Made by a program: the position numbers and the translations under genes
Shown: positions 9,160 through 18,197 of the stretch, piece by piece
Layout: each line of letters starts with the position of its first letter
How positions within the stretch are numbered: position 1 is the first letter of the stretch
Source of the DNA: Pseudomonas sp. StFLB209
GTDB lineage: Bacteria; Pseudomonadota; Gammaproteobacteria; Pseudomonadales; Pseudomonadaceae
DNA: 64,000 nt
Direction of reading: 5' to 3'
NCBI RefSeq assembly: GCF_000829415.1
Contig: NZ_AP014637.1
Span: 5,597,001 to 5,661,000 of the forward strand
The notes under the pieces: model-generated
Database searches by the model: none
The model's input: the letters and a program-made list of their open reading frames with translations, nothing else
What the model was told of the DNA's origin: nothing

Positions 9160-9882
9160 GTGTTGAATACGATGCTGGTTGATTGCAACGCCAACCGGGC
9201 GTTCTACAAAGGCGCGATGGCGGTGCTGCCACTGTCGTTTGCCTGCGCCCCCTGGGGTTTGCTGGTCGGCTCGCTGGCCATCGGTGCCGGTTTCAGCCCG
9301 CTGCAAGGCCAGAGCTTCTCGCTGATTGTGTTTGCCGGCGCGGCGCAACTGGTGGCGATCGGCATGATCAAGAGCGGCGCCAGCTTGCTGTCGATCCTGA
9401 TCACCACCCTGCTGCTCACCTCGCAGCATCTGCTGTACGCCCTGCATATGCGCCCGAGCATCGCCCCCCTGTCGCCACGCTGGCGACTGGGCCTGGGCTT
9501 TCTGCTAACCGATGAGTTCTTTGCCCTCAACAGCCAGCCACGCAGCGTGGCCTTTGACCGCTGGTATGCCCTCGGGGCGGGTTTTACCTTCTACGTGGCG
9601 TGGAACATCTTCACCCTGATTGGCCTGCTGCTGGGCCGCAGCATTCCAGACCTTGAGTCGCTGGGCCTGGAGTTTTCGATTGCCGCGACCTTTGTCGCGC
9701 TGGTCACCCCCTTGGTCAAATCGGTGCCGGTGGTGGTCTGCGTGGCGGTGTCGCTGATGTGTTCGGTGTGGTTTTCCTGGCTGGGCTGGCAATCGGCACT
9801 GGTGCTGTCGGGGCTGGCCGGGATGCTGGCCGGCTTCAGCGTCAAATGCCTGATGCAGGACACGACGGAGCGTCAGCCATGA
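9160..9882 (+). CDS. azlC: AzlC-family branched-chain amino acid exporter subunit
   Basis: The protein of about 240 residues has AzlC hallmarks: NRAFYKGAMAVLPLSFACAPWGLLVGSLAIGAGFSP at the N-terminus, FAGAAQLVAIGMI, and an inner-membrane profile with about seven helices. AzlC works with the small partner AzlD to export branched-chain amino acids or analogues. The next gene overlaps its stop (ATGA) and encodes that partner. The start is uncertain. GTG 9160 is the best-placed codon after a GAAGG sequence, but TTG 9142, GTG 9151 and ATG 9172 are in frame. Confidence 0.85.
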   Translation: MLNTMLVDCNANRAFYKGAMAVLPLSFACAPWGLLVGSLAIGAGFSPLQGQSFSLIVFAGAAQLVAIGMIKSGASLLSILITTLLLTSQHLLYALHMRPSIAPLSPRWRLGLGFLLTDEFFALNSQPRSVAFDRWYALGAGFTFYVAWNIFTLIGLLLGRSIPDLESLGLEFSIAATFVALVTPLVKSVPVVVCVAVSLMCSVWFSWLGWQSALVLSGLAGMLAGFSVKCLMQDTTERQP

Positions 9883-10190
9883 TCTGGGTGGTGATTATGG
9901 GCATGGGTGCGATTGTGTTCTTCAACCGCTATGTGTTTCTTGAACCGCGCCTGCCGCTGCGGCTGGGCAAACACACTCGCGACTTTCTCGGTTTCGCGGT
10001 CCCGGGGATGCTCACTGCGATCTGCGGCCCACTGATTTTCATGCCCGGCCAGCAACTGGACCTGTCGCTGTTCAACCCGTACCTTGTCGGCAGCCTGTGC
10101 GCGATCATCTGCATGCTCTGCACACGCCGGGTACTGACCAGCGTGGTGTTGAGCATGGGCGTGTTTTACTTGCTGCGCTGGCTGGGCTGA
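9879..10190 (+). CDS. azlD: AzlD-family exporter subunit
   Basis: This 103-residue membrane protein has about four hydrophobic segments and the usual AzlD length. Its ATG overlaps the azlC stop by four bases, so translation is coupled. GGAG lies upstream within azlC. It is expected to pair with AzlC in the inner membrane for amino-acid efflux. The AraC-type gene that follows after 10 bases probably belongs to the same transcript. Confidence 0.88.
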   Translation: MIWVVIMGMGAIVFFNRYVFLEPRLPLRLGKHTRDFLGFAVPGMLTAICGPLIFMPGQQLDLSLFNPYLVGSLCAIICMLCTRRVLTSVVLSMGVFYLLRWLG

Positions 10191-10200
10191 CAGGATCTGT

Positions 10201-11034
10201 ATGACGCTAAACGCTGAACAGACACGCTTCTGGCAATCCCCGGTACTGGGCGGGGTCGAGCTGCTGCGCGCGCAGTATGTGCAGCAGAAATTCGCCCCCC
10301 ATGTGCATGACAGCTTCGTCTTCACGGTCATCGAGTCCGGGGCCCAGCGGTTCAGGCATCGTGGCGCTGACCACCTGGTGAGCACCGGCGGTATGGTGCT
10401 GATCAACCCGGATGAAACCCATACCGGCGCCACCGCCCATGAACAGGGCTGGCGCTATCGGGGCTTCTACCCGCAGCAGGTGCAACTGGCCGGGATCCTC
10501 GCGGAGCTGGACATTGCCTGCCCTGGCACGGCGGGGTTTGCATCGAGCGTTGTGATGGACACCGAGGTGGCTGCGGCGTTTTTGCAGGTTCATCGGCTGG
10601 CTGAACAGCAGGCCAGCGCCCTGCAATTGCAAACGCTGTGGCGCGAAGCGGTGTACAGCTTGTTCAAGCGCCATGCCCGCCTCGGTTCGGCCTTGCAGCC
10701 TGGCAAGGAGCCGCTGGCAGTGCGCCGTGCCCAAGAGCTGTTGCTGGCCCGCCTGGCCAATCCGCCGTCGCTGCAAGCGCTGGCCGCAGAGGTCAACCTG
10801 TCGCCGTTTCACTTTGCCAGGGTGTTCAGCGCCACCACCGGCGTCAGCCCGCACCATTGGCTGATGCAGCAACGCCTGGCCGGTGCACTGAACCTGCTCA
10901 GAAGCGGCGCGCTGCCAGCGGTGGTGGCGGCCGAACTGGGCTTTGCCGACCAGAGCCACCTGACCCGCCAGTTCAAACGCGCCTACGGCATCGGACCGGG
11001 CGCGTTTCGGGCCGGGCTGGCCGGCACACGTTAG
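10201..11034 (+). CDS. AraC-family transcriptional regulator
   Basis: The 277-residue regulator has an N-terminal cupin-like sensing domain (about 10-110; HVHDSFVFTVIESGAQRF, INPDETHTG) and a C-terminal pair of helix-turn-helix motifs (about 175-275; LQALAAEVNLSPFHFARVFS and AELGFADQSHLTRQFKRAYG). It follows azlD by ten bases and probably regulates the azlCD-araC operon, a recurrent arrangement. The effector is unknown. Confidence 0.9.
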   Translation: MTLNAEQTRFWQSPVLGGVELLRAQYVQQKFAPHVHDSFVFTVIESGAQRFRHRGADHLVSTGGMVLINPDETHTGATAHEQGWRYRGFYPQQVQLAGILAELDIACPGTAGFASSVVMDTEVAAAFLQVHRLAEQQASALQLQTLWREAVYSLFKRHARLGSALQPGKEPLAVRRAQELLLARLANPPSLQALAAEVNLSPFHFARVFSATTGVSPHHWLMQQRLAGALNLLRSGALPAVVAAELGFADQSHLTRQFKRAYGIGPGAFRAGLAGTR

Positions 11035-11055
11035 CCTTGCGGCAAGCGGAATGGG

Positions 11056-12393
11056 TCAGAACAGGTTGACCGGATAATCGATGATCACCCGATACTCATC
11101 GGTGTCACGCTGCATGTCGGTGCGAAACACGCCATAACGCAGTTGGGTGTTCAGCCCCTTGGCCGGGCCGCTCTGTACCACGTAGCCCAGGGTTGCGTCG
11201 CGGGCCCATTCCTGCCTGTCGCCGGTGGCGGTCTTGATGTGATCGCCATTGTAGTAGGTCGTACGGAACGTCAGCCCCGGCACGCCCAACCCGGAGAAGT
11301 CATAGGCATAGCGCACTTGCCAGGAACGCTCGCCGGCCCGCTGGAACTTGCCCGACATGGTTTCGGTGATGAAGTTACTGGTGGTGCCGGCCCCTTCGTT
11401 GACCCACACCGCATCGCTGTCACCGTTGACCTGCTGATAACCGGCACCAAACAGATGACCGCCCAGTGCGTAGGTGAACAAGATACTGCTCAAGCGGCTG
11501 TCAACTTCACCACGGGTGCGACCATTACCGTAATAACCGCTGCTGTAGTAATCCGGGTCATTGCCATTGGCGCCGGACGAGCTGTTATTGTAATGACGAA
11601 TATCGGTGGTCAAACGACCCGGCCCCAGCGGCACGGTATAAACGGCACCGAGAAAGTGCTGATTATAAAAATCTTCCAGTTGCGCGAAGTAATACTGCAG
11701 GCTCAGATCCGGTGTCGCTTTATAAGTACCACCGGCATACAGAAACTGGTTTACATGGGTGCTGCGGGCAGTGTTGATACCGGGATTGACCGGGTCGACG
11801 GTGGCGTTGGAGCCGGCGATCGACAGCCCTTCCCAGTCGGTCGAACCACGTTCCTTGACATGGTCGATGCGCCCTGCTGTGAGGGTCAGTTTGTCGATGT
11901 CTTTCGACTCCACCTGAAAGCCATTGAAGGTCTGAAACACCAGGCGATCACTGGCGATCAGAATCGGCAGGCGGGGCTGCAACGTACCGTAGCGAAACTC
12001 GGTCTTACCGATGCGCGCCTTGAGCGTCGGGCCCAGGCTGGCGAAGTCGTCCACCGCCCGGCCGTCGCTGTCGGTGGGGAAAATATTGCCGTTGCTGGCA
12101 CTGCTGGTGGGGTTGTAATGACGGCCCTTGCCCGAGTCCAGACGAATGCCGAGCATGCCCACCGCATCAAGACCAAAACCGATCGGCCCTTCGGTAAAAC
12201 CGGAGCTGTAGTTGAGCACGAAGCCCTGCCCCCATTCCTGGGTGTAGTTGGGATCGGCCGCACCATCGCGATTATCGACCTGGCTGAAAAAGTTGCGCAC
12301 CAACAACGTGGCGTGACTGTCGTCGATAAACCCTGCTGCCTGGCTTTGTTGTGCAATACATAATGCCAATAGACCCAACGAATATTTTTTCAT
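11056..12393 (-). CDS. OprD-family outer-membrane porin
   Basis: The 445-residue protein has a Sec signal (MKKYSLGLLALCIAQQSQAA) and the OprD start FIDDSHATLLVRNFFSQVDNRD. It also has the recurrent family segments KARIGKTEFRYGTLQPRLPIL and SRTTYYNGDHI-like strands, and ends in an aromatic C-terminus (VNLF), as expected for a beta-barrel recognised by the Bam machinery. Members form 18-strand substrate-selective channels for amino acids, peptides or aromatic acids. It is convergent with the AraC gene. Its own substrate cannot be read from the sequence. Confidence 0.93.
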   Translation of the reverse strand: MKKYSLGLLALCIAQQSQAAGFIDDSHATLLVRNFFSQVDNRDGAADPNYTQEWGQGFVLNYSSGFTEGPIGFGLDAVGMLGIRLDSGKGRHYNPTSSASNGNIFPTDSDGRAVDDFASLGPTLKARIGKTEFRYGTLQPRLPILIASDRLVFQTFNGFQVESKDIDKLTLTAGRIDHVKERGSTDWEGLSIAGSNATVDPVNPGINTARSTHVNQFLYAGGTYKATPDLSLQYYFAQLEDFYNQHFLGAVYTVPLGPGRLTTDIRHYNNSSSGANGNDPDYYSSGYYGNGRTRGEVDSRLSSILFTYALGGHLFGAGYQQVNGDSDAVWVNEGAGTTSNFITETMSGKFQRAGERSWQVRYAYDFSGLGVPGLTFRTTYYNGDHIKTATGDRQEWARDATLGYVVQSGPAKGLNTQLRYGVFRTDMQRDTDEYRVIIDYPVNLF

Positions 12394-12719
12394 CGTGGAC
12401 TCCCCGCCCCATTATAAGAAGTTTGTACTGGCAGGCTGCGCGAACGCAGCAAAGTGGAAATATCCGCCTGTTATGTAATAGGTAAGTTGCCGGTTGGTCC
12501 TGGCTTGTCAGCGGTATTTACACGCTACTCAGGCAGCGCTGGGCAGCGTTAAGACAAAGTTCTTCTGATTGGATAGGAAACACTTATGACCCGAAAACCG
12601 CGAATGTCATAAGTCGTGCTTATCACCCCACCTGCAAAGCCTCTTGGCCCTGCCCGCTGCGCGCTGGATAGAGTGGCGTCATTCCTGCATTTTTGCGCCA
12701 GCCGCCAAAGGGCCCAACG
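12394..12719. promoter_or_regulatory. 326-bp intergenic region with LysR-type operator and promoter P1
   Basis: The left part is the oprD upstream region. The right part holds the controls of the biotin-carboxylase operon. A dyad CTTATGAC (12583-12590) / GTCATAAG (12606-12613) is followed by ATAAG-N5-CTTAT at 12609-12623, a classic T-N11-A LysR box. The -35 candidate TTGGCC (12644-12649) begins 25 bases after the start of CTTAT, and a -10 like TAGAGT lies at 12669-12674. The same arrangement occurs at 15.8, 19.9 and 24.6 kb. Confidence 0.72.
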
Positions 12720-13190
12720 ATGGATCAACACCGTATCAAAGACCTGATCGACCTTATTGGTGCGTCAGACCTGACCGAACTGAGCCTCAGCGAAGGCGGC
12801 AGCCACCTGCACCTGGCGCGCCACGGCCGCCGGGCTGAAACCCGCAGCGCGCCACTGCACTCATCCACCGCCGCCCCTCAACCCACCCAGGCCCCGAGCG
12901 CCTGCTCGGGCACTGAGGCCACGCCGCAGCCCCCCATCGCCGCCACCCACGAAGAGGTGCGCTCGCCCCTGTATGGCGTGCTGCACCTGACGCCCTCGCC
13001 TGATGAACCGGCGTTCGTTCAGCCGGGCGATACCGTCAGCGCCGGCCAGACCCTGTGCATTGTCGAGGCCATGAAAATGTTCCATCAGGTCAGCGCGCCG
13101 GCGGCCGGCACGGTTAAAACGGTGCTGGGGCAGTCCGGCACGGAAGTCGAACGCGGCCAGCCGCTGTTTCACATCGCCAAGGCGGGGTAA
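12720..13190 (+). CDS. Biotin carboxyl carrier protein (AccB-type)
   Basis: The 156-residue carrier has a short N-terminal domain (1-40), a Pro/Ala-rich flexible linker (about 42-75) and a C-terminal biotinyl domain (about 80-156) with the biotinylation motif EAMKM. The acceptor is Lys119. The ATG at 12720 follows AAGGG. A TTG at 12693 is in frame but lies close to the promoter. It is the first gene of the operon. Because a biotin carboxylase and PxpB/PxpC-type carboxyltransferase halves are encoded nearby, it probably serves a dedicated carboxylase, not fatty-acid synthesis. Confidence 0.9.
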   Translation: MDQHRIKDLIDLIGASDLTELSLSEGGSHLHLARHGRRAETRSAPLHSSTAAPQPTQAPSACSGTEATPQPPIAATHEEVRSPLYGVLHLTPSPDEPAFVQPGDTVSAGQTLCIVEAMKMFHQVSAPAAGTVKTVLGQSGTEVERGQPLFHIAKAG

Positions 13191-13195
13191 CCGAC

Positions 13196-14551
13196 ATGTT
13201 CGATACCGTTCTGATCGCCAACCGGGGCGAAATCGCCCTGCGCATTCAGCGCGCCTGTCATCAACTGGGCCTGAAGACCGTGATGGTCTACTCCCAAGGC
13301 GATGCCGGCGCGGCCTATCTGCAACATGCCGACCAGGCGCTGTGCATCGGTCCTGCGGCCCCCGGACAAAGCTATCTGGACAGTCGGGCTGTTATTTATG
13401 CCGCGCTGGCCAGTGGTGCCCAGGCCGTGCATCCGGGCTATGGCTTTTTGTCGGAGAACGCCGCCTTCAGCCAGGCCGTGAGCGATGCCGGCCTGACCTT
13501 CATCGGCCCGGACGCCGCGTGCATCCGGCGCATGGGCGACAAGGTGGCGGCCAAACGCGCCATGCTTGAGGCCGGCGTACCCTGCGTACCCGGCCCACAA
13601 GGGGCGCTGCCCGAGGAGCGCGAGCGCATTGAAGCGATTGCCCTGGAGATCGGCTACCCGGTGATCATCAAGGCTGCCGGCGGCGGTGGTGGCCGGGGCA
13701 TGCGTGTGGTGCACAGTGCCGCCGAGCTGCTGCCTGCCGTCAGCCTGACCCGCGAAGAAGCCCGCCGCGCCTTTGGCAACCCCGAGCTGTACATGGAGAA
13801 ATTTCTCGGCCACCCCCGCCATGTCGAGATCCAGGTGTTGTGCGACCGCCACGGTAACGGTGTGTGGCTGGGCAGCCGCGACTGCTCGCTGCAACGTCGT
13901 CACCAGAAGGTGCTGGAAGAGGCACCGGCACCGGGTATCGATGCCCAGGCACTGGCGCAGGTGGGCCAGCGCTGCGTTGAAGCCTGCCGCCTGATCGGCT
14001 ATCAGGGTGTGGGCACCTTCGAGTTTCTCTATGAAGACGGCGAGTTCTTTTTCATCGAGATGAACACCCGCCTGCAAGTCGAGCACCCGGTCACCGAGAT
14101 GACCACCGGCATCGACATCGTCGAACAGCAACTGCGCGTGGCCATGGGTGAAGTGCTCAGCCTGCGCCAATCCGACATCGTCACCCAGGGGCACGCTCTG
14201 GAATGCCGGATCAACGCCGAAGACCCGCAAACCTTCATCCCGACCCCCGGCACGGTGACCCGCTGGGACCTGCCGGGGGGTATCGGCGTGCGTATCGACT
14301 CGCATGTGTGCGCAGGCGACAAGGTGCCGCCCTACTACGACTCGATGATCGCCAAGGTCATTACCCACGGCGCCACCCGCGAACAGGCGCTGGCCCGCAT
14401 GCGTACCGCCCTGGCGCAGTTTGCGGTCGAGGGCATCAGCACCAACCTGCCGCTGCACCGGCAGATCCTCACCGACAACGCCTTTGTCGCCGGTAGCGTG
14501 GACATTCATCACCTGGAGCGCTGGCTGAGCACACGCCAGGCGGAGAGCTGA
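13196..14551 (+). CDS. Biotin carboxylase subunit (AccC-type)
   Basis: The 451-residue protein carries the whole biotin carboxylase fold: an N-terminal Rossmann-like domain (MFDTVLIANRGEIALRIQRA), an ATP-grasp domain with the glycine-rich lid KAAGGGGGRGMRVV, and the catalytic region EMNTRLQVEHPVTEM followed by ECRINAEDP. It uses ATP and bicarbonate to carboxylate biotin on the carrier encoded 5 bp upstream. It sits in a catabolic-looking island with PxpA/B/C relatives and an importer. That argues for a substrate-specific carboxylase separate from the housekeeping acetyl-CoA carboxylase, which is an inference. Confidence 0.93.
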   Translation: MFDTVLIANRGEIALRIQRACHQLGLKTVMVYSQGDAGAAYLQHADQALCIGPAAPGQSYLDSRAVIYAALASGAQAVHPGYGFLSENAAFSQAVSDAGLTFIGPDAACIRRMGDKVAAKRAMLEAGVPCVPGPQGALPEERERIEAIALEIGYPVIIKAAGGGGGRGMRVVHSAAELLPAVSLTREEARRAFGNPELYMEKFLGHPRHVEIQVLCDRHGNGVWLGSRDCSLQRRHQKVLEEAPAPGIDAQALAQVGQRCVEACRLIGYQGVGTFEFLYEDGEFFFIEMNTRLQVEHPVTEMTTGIDIVEQQLRVAMGEVLSLRQSDIVTQGHALECRINAEDPQTFIPTPGTVTRWDLPGGIGVRIDSHVCAGDKVPPYYDSMIAKVITHGATREQALARMRTALAQFAVEGISTNLPLHRQILTDNAFVAGSVDIHHLERWLSTRQAES

Positions 14552-14552
14552 A

Positions 14553-14978
14553 ATGCGTATTGAGACAATCCGCCAACTGGCCGGCTGGATGAGCCAGGCC
14601 GGGCTGAGCAGCCTGGAGTTCAAGCAAGACGGTTTCGAGTTGCGTCTGGTACGCCCGGCCAGCCAACCGGCCCTGGCCGCCAAACCGCCCATCAGCGACG
14701 CGCCAGCCGCTGCGCCGATAGCGGCTGCAGCCAAGCCTGAAGTGGCCGCCATGGCGACCCTGTGCGGGCACTTCCACGCCCGTCATCCGGCCCGCGAGCA
14801 GCCACTGGTGACGCCCGGACAAACCGTGAACGTCGGCGACACCGTCGGCGTGATCGCGGTCGGCAGCCTGTTGCTGCCGGTGACCGTACAGCACGCCGGC
14901 ATTGCCGGCGATTACCTGATCGAAGATGGCGAGCGGGTGGAATACGCCACCCCGGTGCTCGCCCTGGCGGGAGAGTGA
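14553..14978 (+). CDS. Biotin-carrier-like protein lacking the biotinylation lysine
   Basis: The 141-residue protein has the same plan as the carrier at 12720: an N-terminal helix-rich domain (1-35; GLSSLEFKQDGFELRLVR), an Ala/Pro linker (about 36-65) and a C-terminal biotinyl-like domain (about 66-141). Where the true carrier has EAMKM, this one reads AVGSLLL, so a Leu (about 106) replaces the acceptor Lys. It therefore cannot be biotinylated in the usual way. It starts one base after the stop of the biotin carboxylase gene. It may be a structural subunit that tethers the complex, or a diverged relic. Its intact frame and tight packing argue for a role. Confidence 0.8.
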   Translation: MRIETIRQLAGWMSQAGLSSLEFKQDGFELRLVRPASQPALAAKPPISDAPAAAPIAAAAKPEVAAMATLCGHFHARHPAREQPLVTPGQTVNVGDTVGVIAVGSLLLPVTVQHAGIAGDYLIEDGERVEYATPVLALAGE

Positions 14979-14982
14979 CTTC

Positions 14983-15750
14983 ATGAAAATCGACTTGAAT
15001 GCAGACCTGGGCGAAGGCTTCGGCCCCTGGACAATGGGCGAAGACGATGCCCTGATGGAGATCATCTCGTCCGCCAATGTCGCCTGCGGCTTTCACGCCG
15101 GCGACCCGCTGATCATGGACAAGACCGCGCGCCGGGCGCTGGCCGCAGGCATCGACCTGGGAGCCCACGTCGGCTACCCCGACCTGCTCGGCTTCGGTCG
15201 CCGGCCGATCCAGGTCGACACTGCTGAATTGCAAACCTGGGTGACCTACCAATTGGCCGCCCTGGCGGGCATGGCCAGGGTTGCCGGGCACCGGATGACC
15301 CACATGAGTTTCCACGGCGCACTGGGCAACCGGGTGGCCGCCGACGCGGCGCTGGCCGACGCCCTGCTGGGCACAGTGGCCGCCTTCGACCGCGAGCTGA
15401 TCGTCAGTTCCTCGACCAGCGCGGCCATGCAACAGGCCGCCGACCGCCATGGCCTGCGCCTTGCACTGACCTTTCTGGCCGACCGCGCCTGCGACAAGGA
15501 CGGCCTGCTGGTGCCCCGCGCCCTGCCCGACGCGGTGATCAAGGACCCGCAGCGCGTGCGCGAACGGGTCCGGCAATTTCTCCAGCAAGGCACCGTCACC
15601 TGTTACACCGGTGAAATCATTGAGGTCCCGGCCTGTTCGATCCTGCTGCACGGCGACACCGCCAACGCCCTTGAGCTGGCGCGCAGCATCCGCACCGAAA
15701 TCGAGCATGCCGGCGGGGTGATTGCCCCGATTTCGCACCTGATGGCGTGA
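14983..15750 (+). CDS. pxpA: LamB/YcsF (PxpA-like) family protein
   Basis: The 255-residue protein belongs to the PxpA family. The signature MKIDLNADLGEGFGPW opens the protein, followed by ANVACGFHAGDP and the GAHVGYPDLLGFGRR segment. PxpA works with PxpB and PxpC to open 5-oxoproline with ATP. Here the normally strict VKPHGALYN motif reads MSFHGALGN, so the Lys and Tyr are lost, and later motifs are also altered. This suggests a related but different lactam or amide substrate. It starts 4 bp after the carrier-like gene, with GGGAG upstream, and ends the first transcription unit. The function is inferred from family and neighbours. Confidence 0.85.
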   Translation: MKIDLNADLGEGFGPWTMGEDDALMEIISSANVACGFHAGDPLIMDKTARRALAAGIDLGAHVGYPDLLGFGRRPIQVDTAELQTWVTYQLAALAGMARVAGHRMTHMSFHGALGNRVAADAALADALLGTVAAFDRELIVSSSTSAAMQQAADRHGLRLALTFLADRACDKDGLLVPRALPDAVIKDPQRVRERVRQFLQQGTVTCYTGEIIEVPACSILLHGDTANALELARSIRTEIEHAGGVIAPISHLMA

Positions 15751-15762
15751 CAGGCCGGTAAC

Positions 15763-15828
15763 GATAAGAAAGCCTTATCACCCAACAGCCAAACCCTCTT
15801 GGCGCCCGTTTCAGCAGCTCCTTACAGT
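15763..15828 (+). promoter_or_regulatory. LysR-type operator and promoter P2 (SDR-importer operon)
   Basis: ATAAG-N5-CTTAT spans 15764-15778. TTGGCG (-35) at 15799-15804 starts 25 bases after CTTAT begins, and TACAGT (-10) at 15823-15828 follows an 18-base spacer. The segment from CTTATCACCC to TTGG is strikingly similar to that of P1 at 12619-12647. Confidence 0.72.
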
Positions 15829-15881
15829 CACTGCATGCCCATTGGCAGTGACCCAGACAATTATTCGATGAGGAACCGGCC

Positions 15882-16625
15882 ATGCCATTTTCCGACTACA
15901 CCACTGCGCTGGTCACCGGCGCATCTTCCGGCATCGGCGCCGCCACGGTCGAGCGCCTGAGCCGCGAAGGTATCAAGGTGCATGCACTGGCCCGCAGTGC
16001 CGACAAACTGGCCGAACTGGCCGAGCGCACCGGCTGTGTCGTCCACGCCGTGGACGTCGCCGACCTGGATGCGCTAACCCGCACTGTCGAAGGCCTGCAG
16101 ATCGATATTCTGGTCAACAACGCCGGTGTCGACCGGCCCGGCTCGATTCTCAATGCGACCGCCGAGGGTATCGACGCGCTGATCGACGTCAACCTGCGCG
16201 CCGTACTGCACTTGACCCGCCTGCTGGTGCCGGGCATGGCCGAGCGTGACCGGGGCCATGTGATCAACATCAGCTCGATTGCGGCGGCCTACAATTTCGG
16301 CGGCAACAGCACCTACCACGCCACCAAGGCCGCCGTGAGCATGCTGTCGCGCAACCTGCGCATCGACCTGTTCGGCAAGCGCGTGCGGGTCACCGAGATC
16401 TGCCCCGGCCGGGTCGCCACCGACATCTTCGAACACGTGCACGGCAACGCCGCCGAAACCCGCGCCAGGTTCATTGACGGCTTCGAGTTACCGGTGGCCG
16501 AGGACATTGCCGGGGCGATTGCCTTCGCCATTGCCGCACCGGTTGCGATGAACGTCGGGCACATGGAAATCACCCCAACGCTGCAAGTACCAGGCGGCCT
16601 GCAAACCACCCGCCCGCAGCACTGA
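15882..16625 (+). CDS. Short-chain dehydrogenase/reductase (SDR)
   Basis: The 247-residue protein is a classical SDR. The cofactor loop TGASSGIG is at residues 12-19, NNAG at 79-82, and the catalytic set is Asn104, Ser132, Tyr145 and Lys149 (YHATK). It oxidises or reduces a hydroxyl/carbonyl group with NAD(P). The C-terminal stretch resembles YdfG-type enzymes that act on hydroxy-amino acids such as serine or 3-hydroxypropionate. It is the first gene of an operon with an amino-acid importer and shares an operator with the carboxylase operon, so it probably acts on the imported compound or its product. Confidence 0.9.
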   Translation: MPFSDYTTALVTGASSGIGAATVERLSREGIKVHALARSADKLAELAERTGCVVHAVDVADLDALTRTVEGLQIDILVNNAGVDRPGSILNATAEGIDALIDVNLRAVLHLTRLLVPGMAERDRGHVINISSIAAAYNFGGNSTYHATKAAVSMLSRNLRIDLFGKRVRVTEICPGRVATDIFEHVHGNAAETRARFIDGFELPVAEDIAGAIAFAIAAPVAMNVGHMEITPTLQVPGGLQTTRPQH

Positions 16626-16662
16626 AACCCGCGCCATTACCGGACAAGAGCGGCCACCTTGA

Positions 16663-17427
16663 GTGAGCCGCCACCCCACCGGTGAAGAATTCGCTTACTG
16701 CCCCGGACCCGACTGGGTGACCTTTATGATGAAAGACTTCGACCTGGGGCCAATCCTGACGGGCGAGTACGCCGAGCTGCTGCTCAAGGGCGCGGCCATG
16801 ACCCTGCAGTTGATGCTGTATGCCTGGTTGCTGGCGATGTCGCTGGCGTTTGTACTGGTAGTGATCCGCCTGACCGGCAAGGCGCTGCCCGAACGCCTGG
16901 TGGCCGGCTACGTGTCGTACCACCGCAACGTGCCGACCCTGGTGCAACTGATGCTCTGGTACTTCGGCGTGCCGACCCTGCTGCCTGAATCAACCCAACT
17001 GTGGCTGGCCAATTTCAGCACCGAGTTCATCTTTGCGGTGATTGCCCTGGGCCTGTGCCAGGCAGCGTACTTCTGTGAAGACCTGCGCGCCGGACTGCGC
17101 GCCATTCCAGACGGCCAGAATGAAGCGGCTCGTGCACTGGGCATGGGCTACCTGCGCTCGATGCGCTACGTGATCCTGCCGCAAGGGGTGCGCAACGCCC
17201 TGCCCTCGCTGATCAACCACACCGTACTGCTGTTCAAGAACACCAGCCTGGCCATGGCCATCGGCGTCGTTGAACTGACCTACGCGACCCGCGAGGTCGA
17301 GAACTACACCTTCCGCACCTTCGAATCCTTCCTGGTCGCCACCCTGGGCTACCTGGCGGTGTCGCTGTTGCTAATGGGTATCGGCGCGCTGATCGCGCGG
17401 CGTTTCGATCTGGCCAAGGCGAGGTAA
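16663..17427 (+). CDS. Polar amino acid ABC transporter permease
   Basis: The 254-residue protein is a HisM/GlnP-type permease with about five membrane helices. The family EAA loop is present near the end of the third quarter ([31 protein letters not shown]). The start is the GTG at 16663. ATGs at 16726 and 16729 would remove 21-22 residues but leave the membrane domain intact. It pairs with the next gene, 6 bp downstream, to form the membrane channel of a polar amino-acid importer. Confidence 0.9.
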   Translation: MSRHPTGEEFAYCPGPDWVTFMMKDFDLGPILTGEYAELLLKGAAMTLQLMLYAWLLAMSLAFVLVVIRLTGKALPERLVAGYVSYHRNVPTLVQLMLWYFGVPTLLPESTQLWLANFSTEFIFAVIALGLCQAAYFCEDLRAGLRAIPDGQNEAARALGMGYLRSMRYVILPQGVRNALPSLINHTVLLFKNTSLAMAIGVVELTYATREVENYTFRTFESFLVATLGYLAVSLLLMGIGALIARRFDLAKAR

Positions 17428-17433
17428 TCCGGC

Positions 17434-18192
17434 ATGTTCGAGGTATTCAAAATCGTTCACGAGCACTGGGAACTACTGCTCATCGGCCAGTACCCGCACG
17501 GCCCGATCGGCGGCCTGGTCAATACCCTGATGCTCTCGGCGCTGGCCCTGCTGCTGGCGTTTCCGCTGGGCATCGTGCTGGCCATCGCACGCATCTCGCC
17601 GTTCGCCTGGCTGCGTGCGCCGGCCACCGTGTGGGTTTACGTGCTGCGCGGCATCCCGCTGATCATGGTGATCTTCTGGACCTACTTTCTGGTGCCCTTG
17701 CTGATCGGCCACAACATCAGCGGCTTCGCCACCATGCTGTGCACCCTGGTGATCTACCAGAGCGCCTACCTGGCGGAGATCGTGCGCGCCGGGATCGAAG
17801 GCCTGCCAAAGGGCCAGTTCGAAGCTTCGCGGGCCCTGGGCATGGGCTATTTCCGCACGCTGGGCTGGGTGATCCTGCCACAGGCGCTGTACAACGCCTT
17901 GCCCAGCCTGATCAGCCAATTCGTGTCGATCATCAAGGAAACCACCCTGGGCTACATGATCAACGTGCAGGAGATGACCTTCGCCGCCAACCAGATCAAC
18001 AACCAATTACTGACCAAGCCGTTCCAGGTCTACGCGATTCTGGCGGTCACCTACTACTGCCTGTGCTACAGCCTGACCCGCCTGGCCACCCATGTGGAGC
18101 GACGCATCGAACGCAAGCGCCAGGGCGACCGTGGCCAGACACCCGGCGCCGCGCTCAGCACTGCGCTGCCTTCTTCCCAAGCTTCGAGATAA
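17434..18192 (+). CDS. Polar amino acid ABC transporter permease
   Basis: The 252-residue second permease of the importer has the same fold and an EAA loop ([32 protein letters not shown]). The C-terminal tail is basic ([15 protein letters not shown]), as expected for a cytoplasmic end. It lies 6 bp after the first permease and 5 bp before the ATPase gene. Together with them and the binding protein it makes a complete, self-contained uptake system. Confidence 0.9.
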   Translation: MFEVFKIVHEHWELLLIGQYPHGPIGGLVNTLMLSALALLLAFPLGIVLAIARISPFAWLRAPATVWVYVLRGIPLIMVIFWTYFLVPLLIGHNISGFATMLCTLVIYQSAYLAEIVRAGIEGLPKGQFEASRALGMGYFRTLGWVILPQALYNALPSLISQFVSIIKETTLGYMINVQEMTFAANQINNQLLTKPFQVYAILAVTYYCLCYSLTRLATHVERRIERKRQGDRGQTPGAALSTALPSSQASR

Positions 18193-18197
18193 TCGCC

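Noticed and set aside
12720..14551. Housekeeping acetyl-CoA carboxylase accBC
   Set aside because: Housekeeping accBC is not expected under a LysR-controlled catabolic promoter with PxpA, an importer and an aminotransferase, so a dedicated carboxylase is preferred, although the genome outside the window was not seen.
13169..14752. Long open frame (527 codons) on the minus strand across the biotin carboxylase gene
   Set aside because: It is antisense to a perfectly conserved AccC. The translation has no recognisable motif and is His/Gly/Arg-rich, as expected from a high-GC shadow frame.
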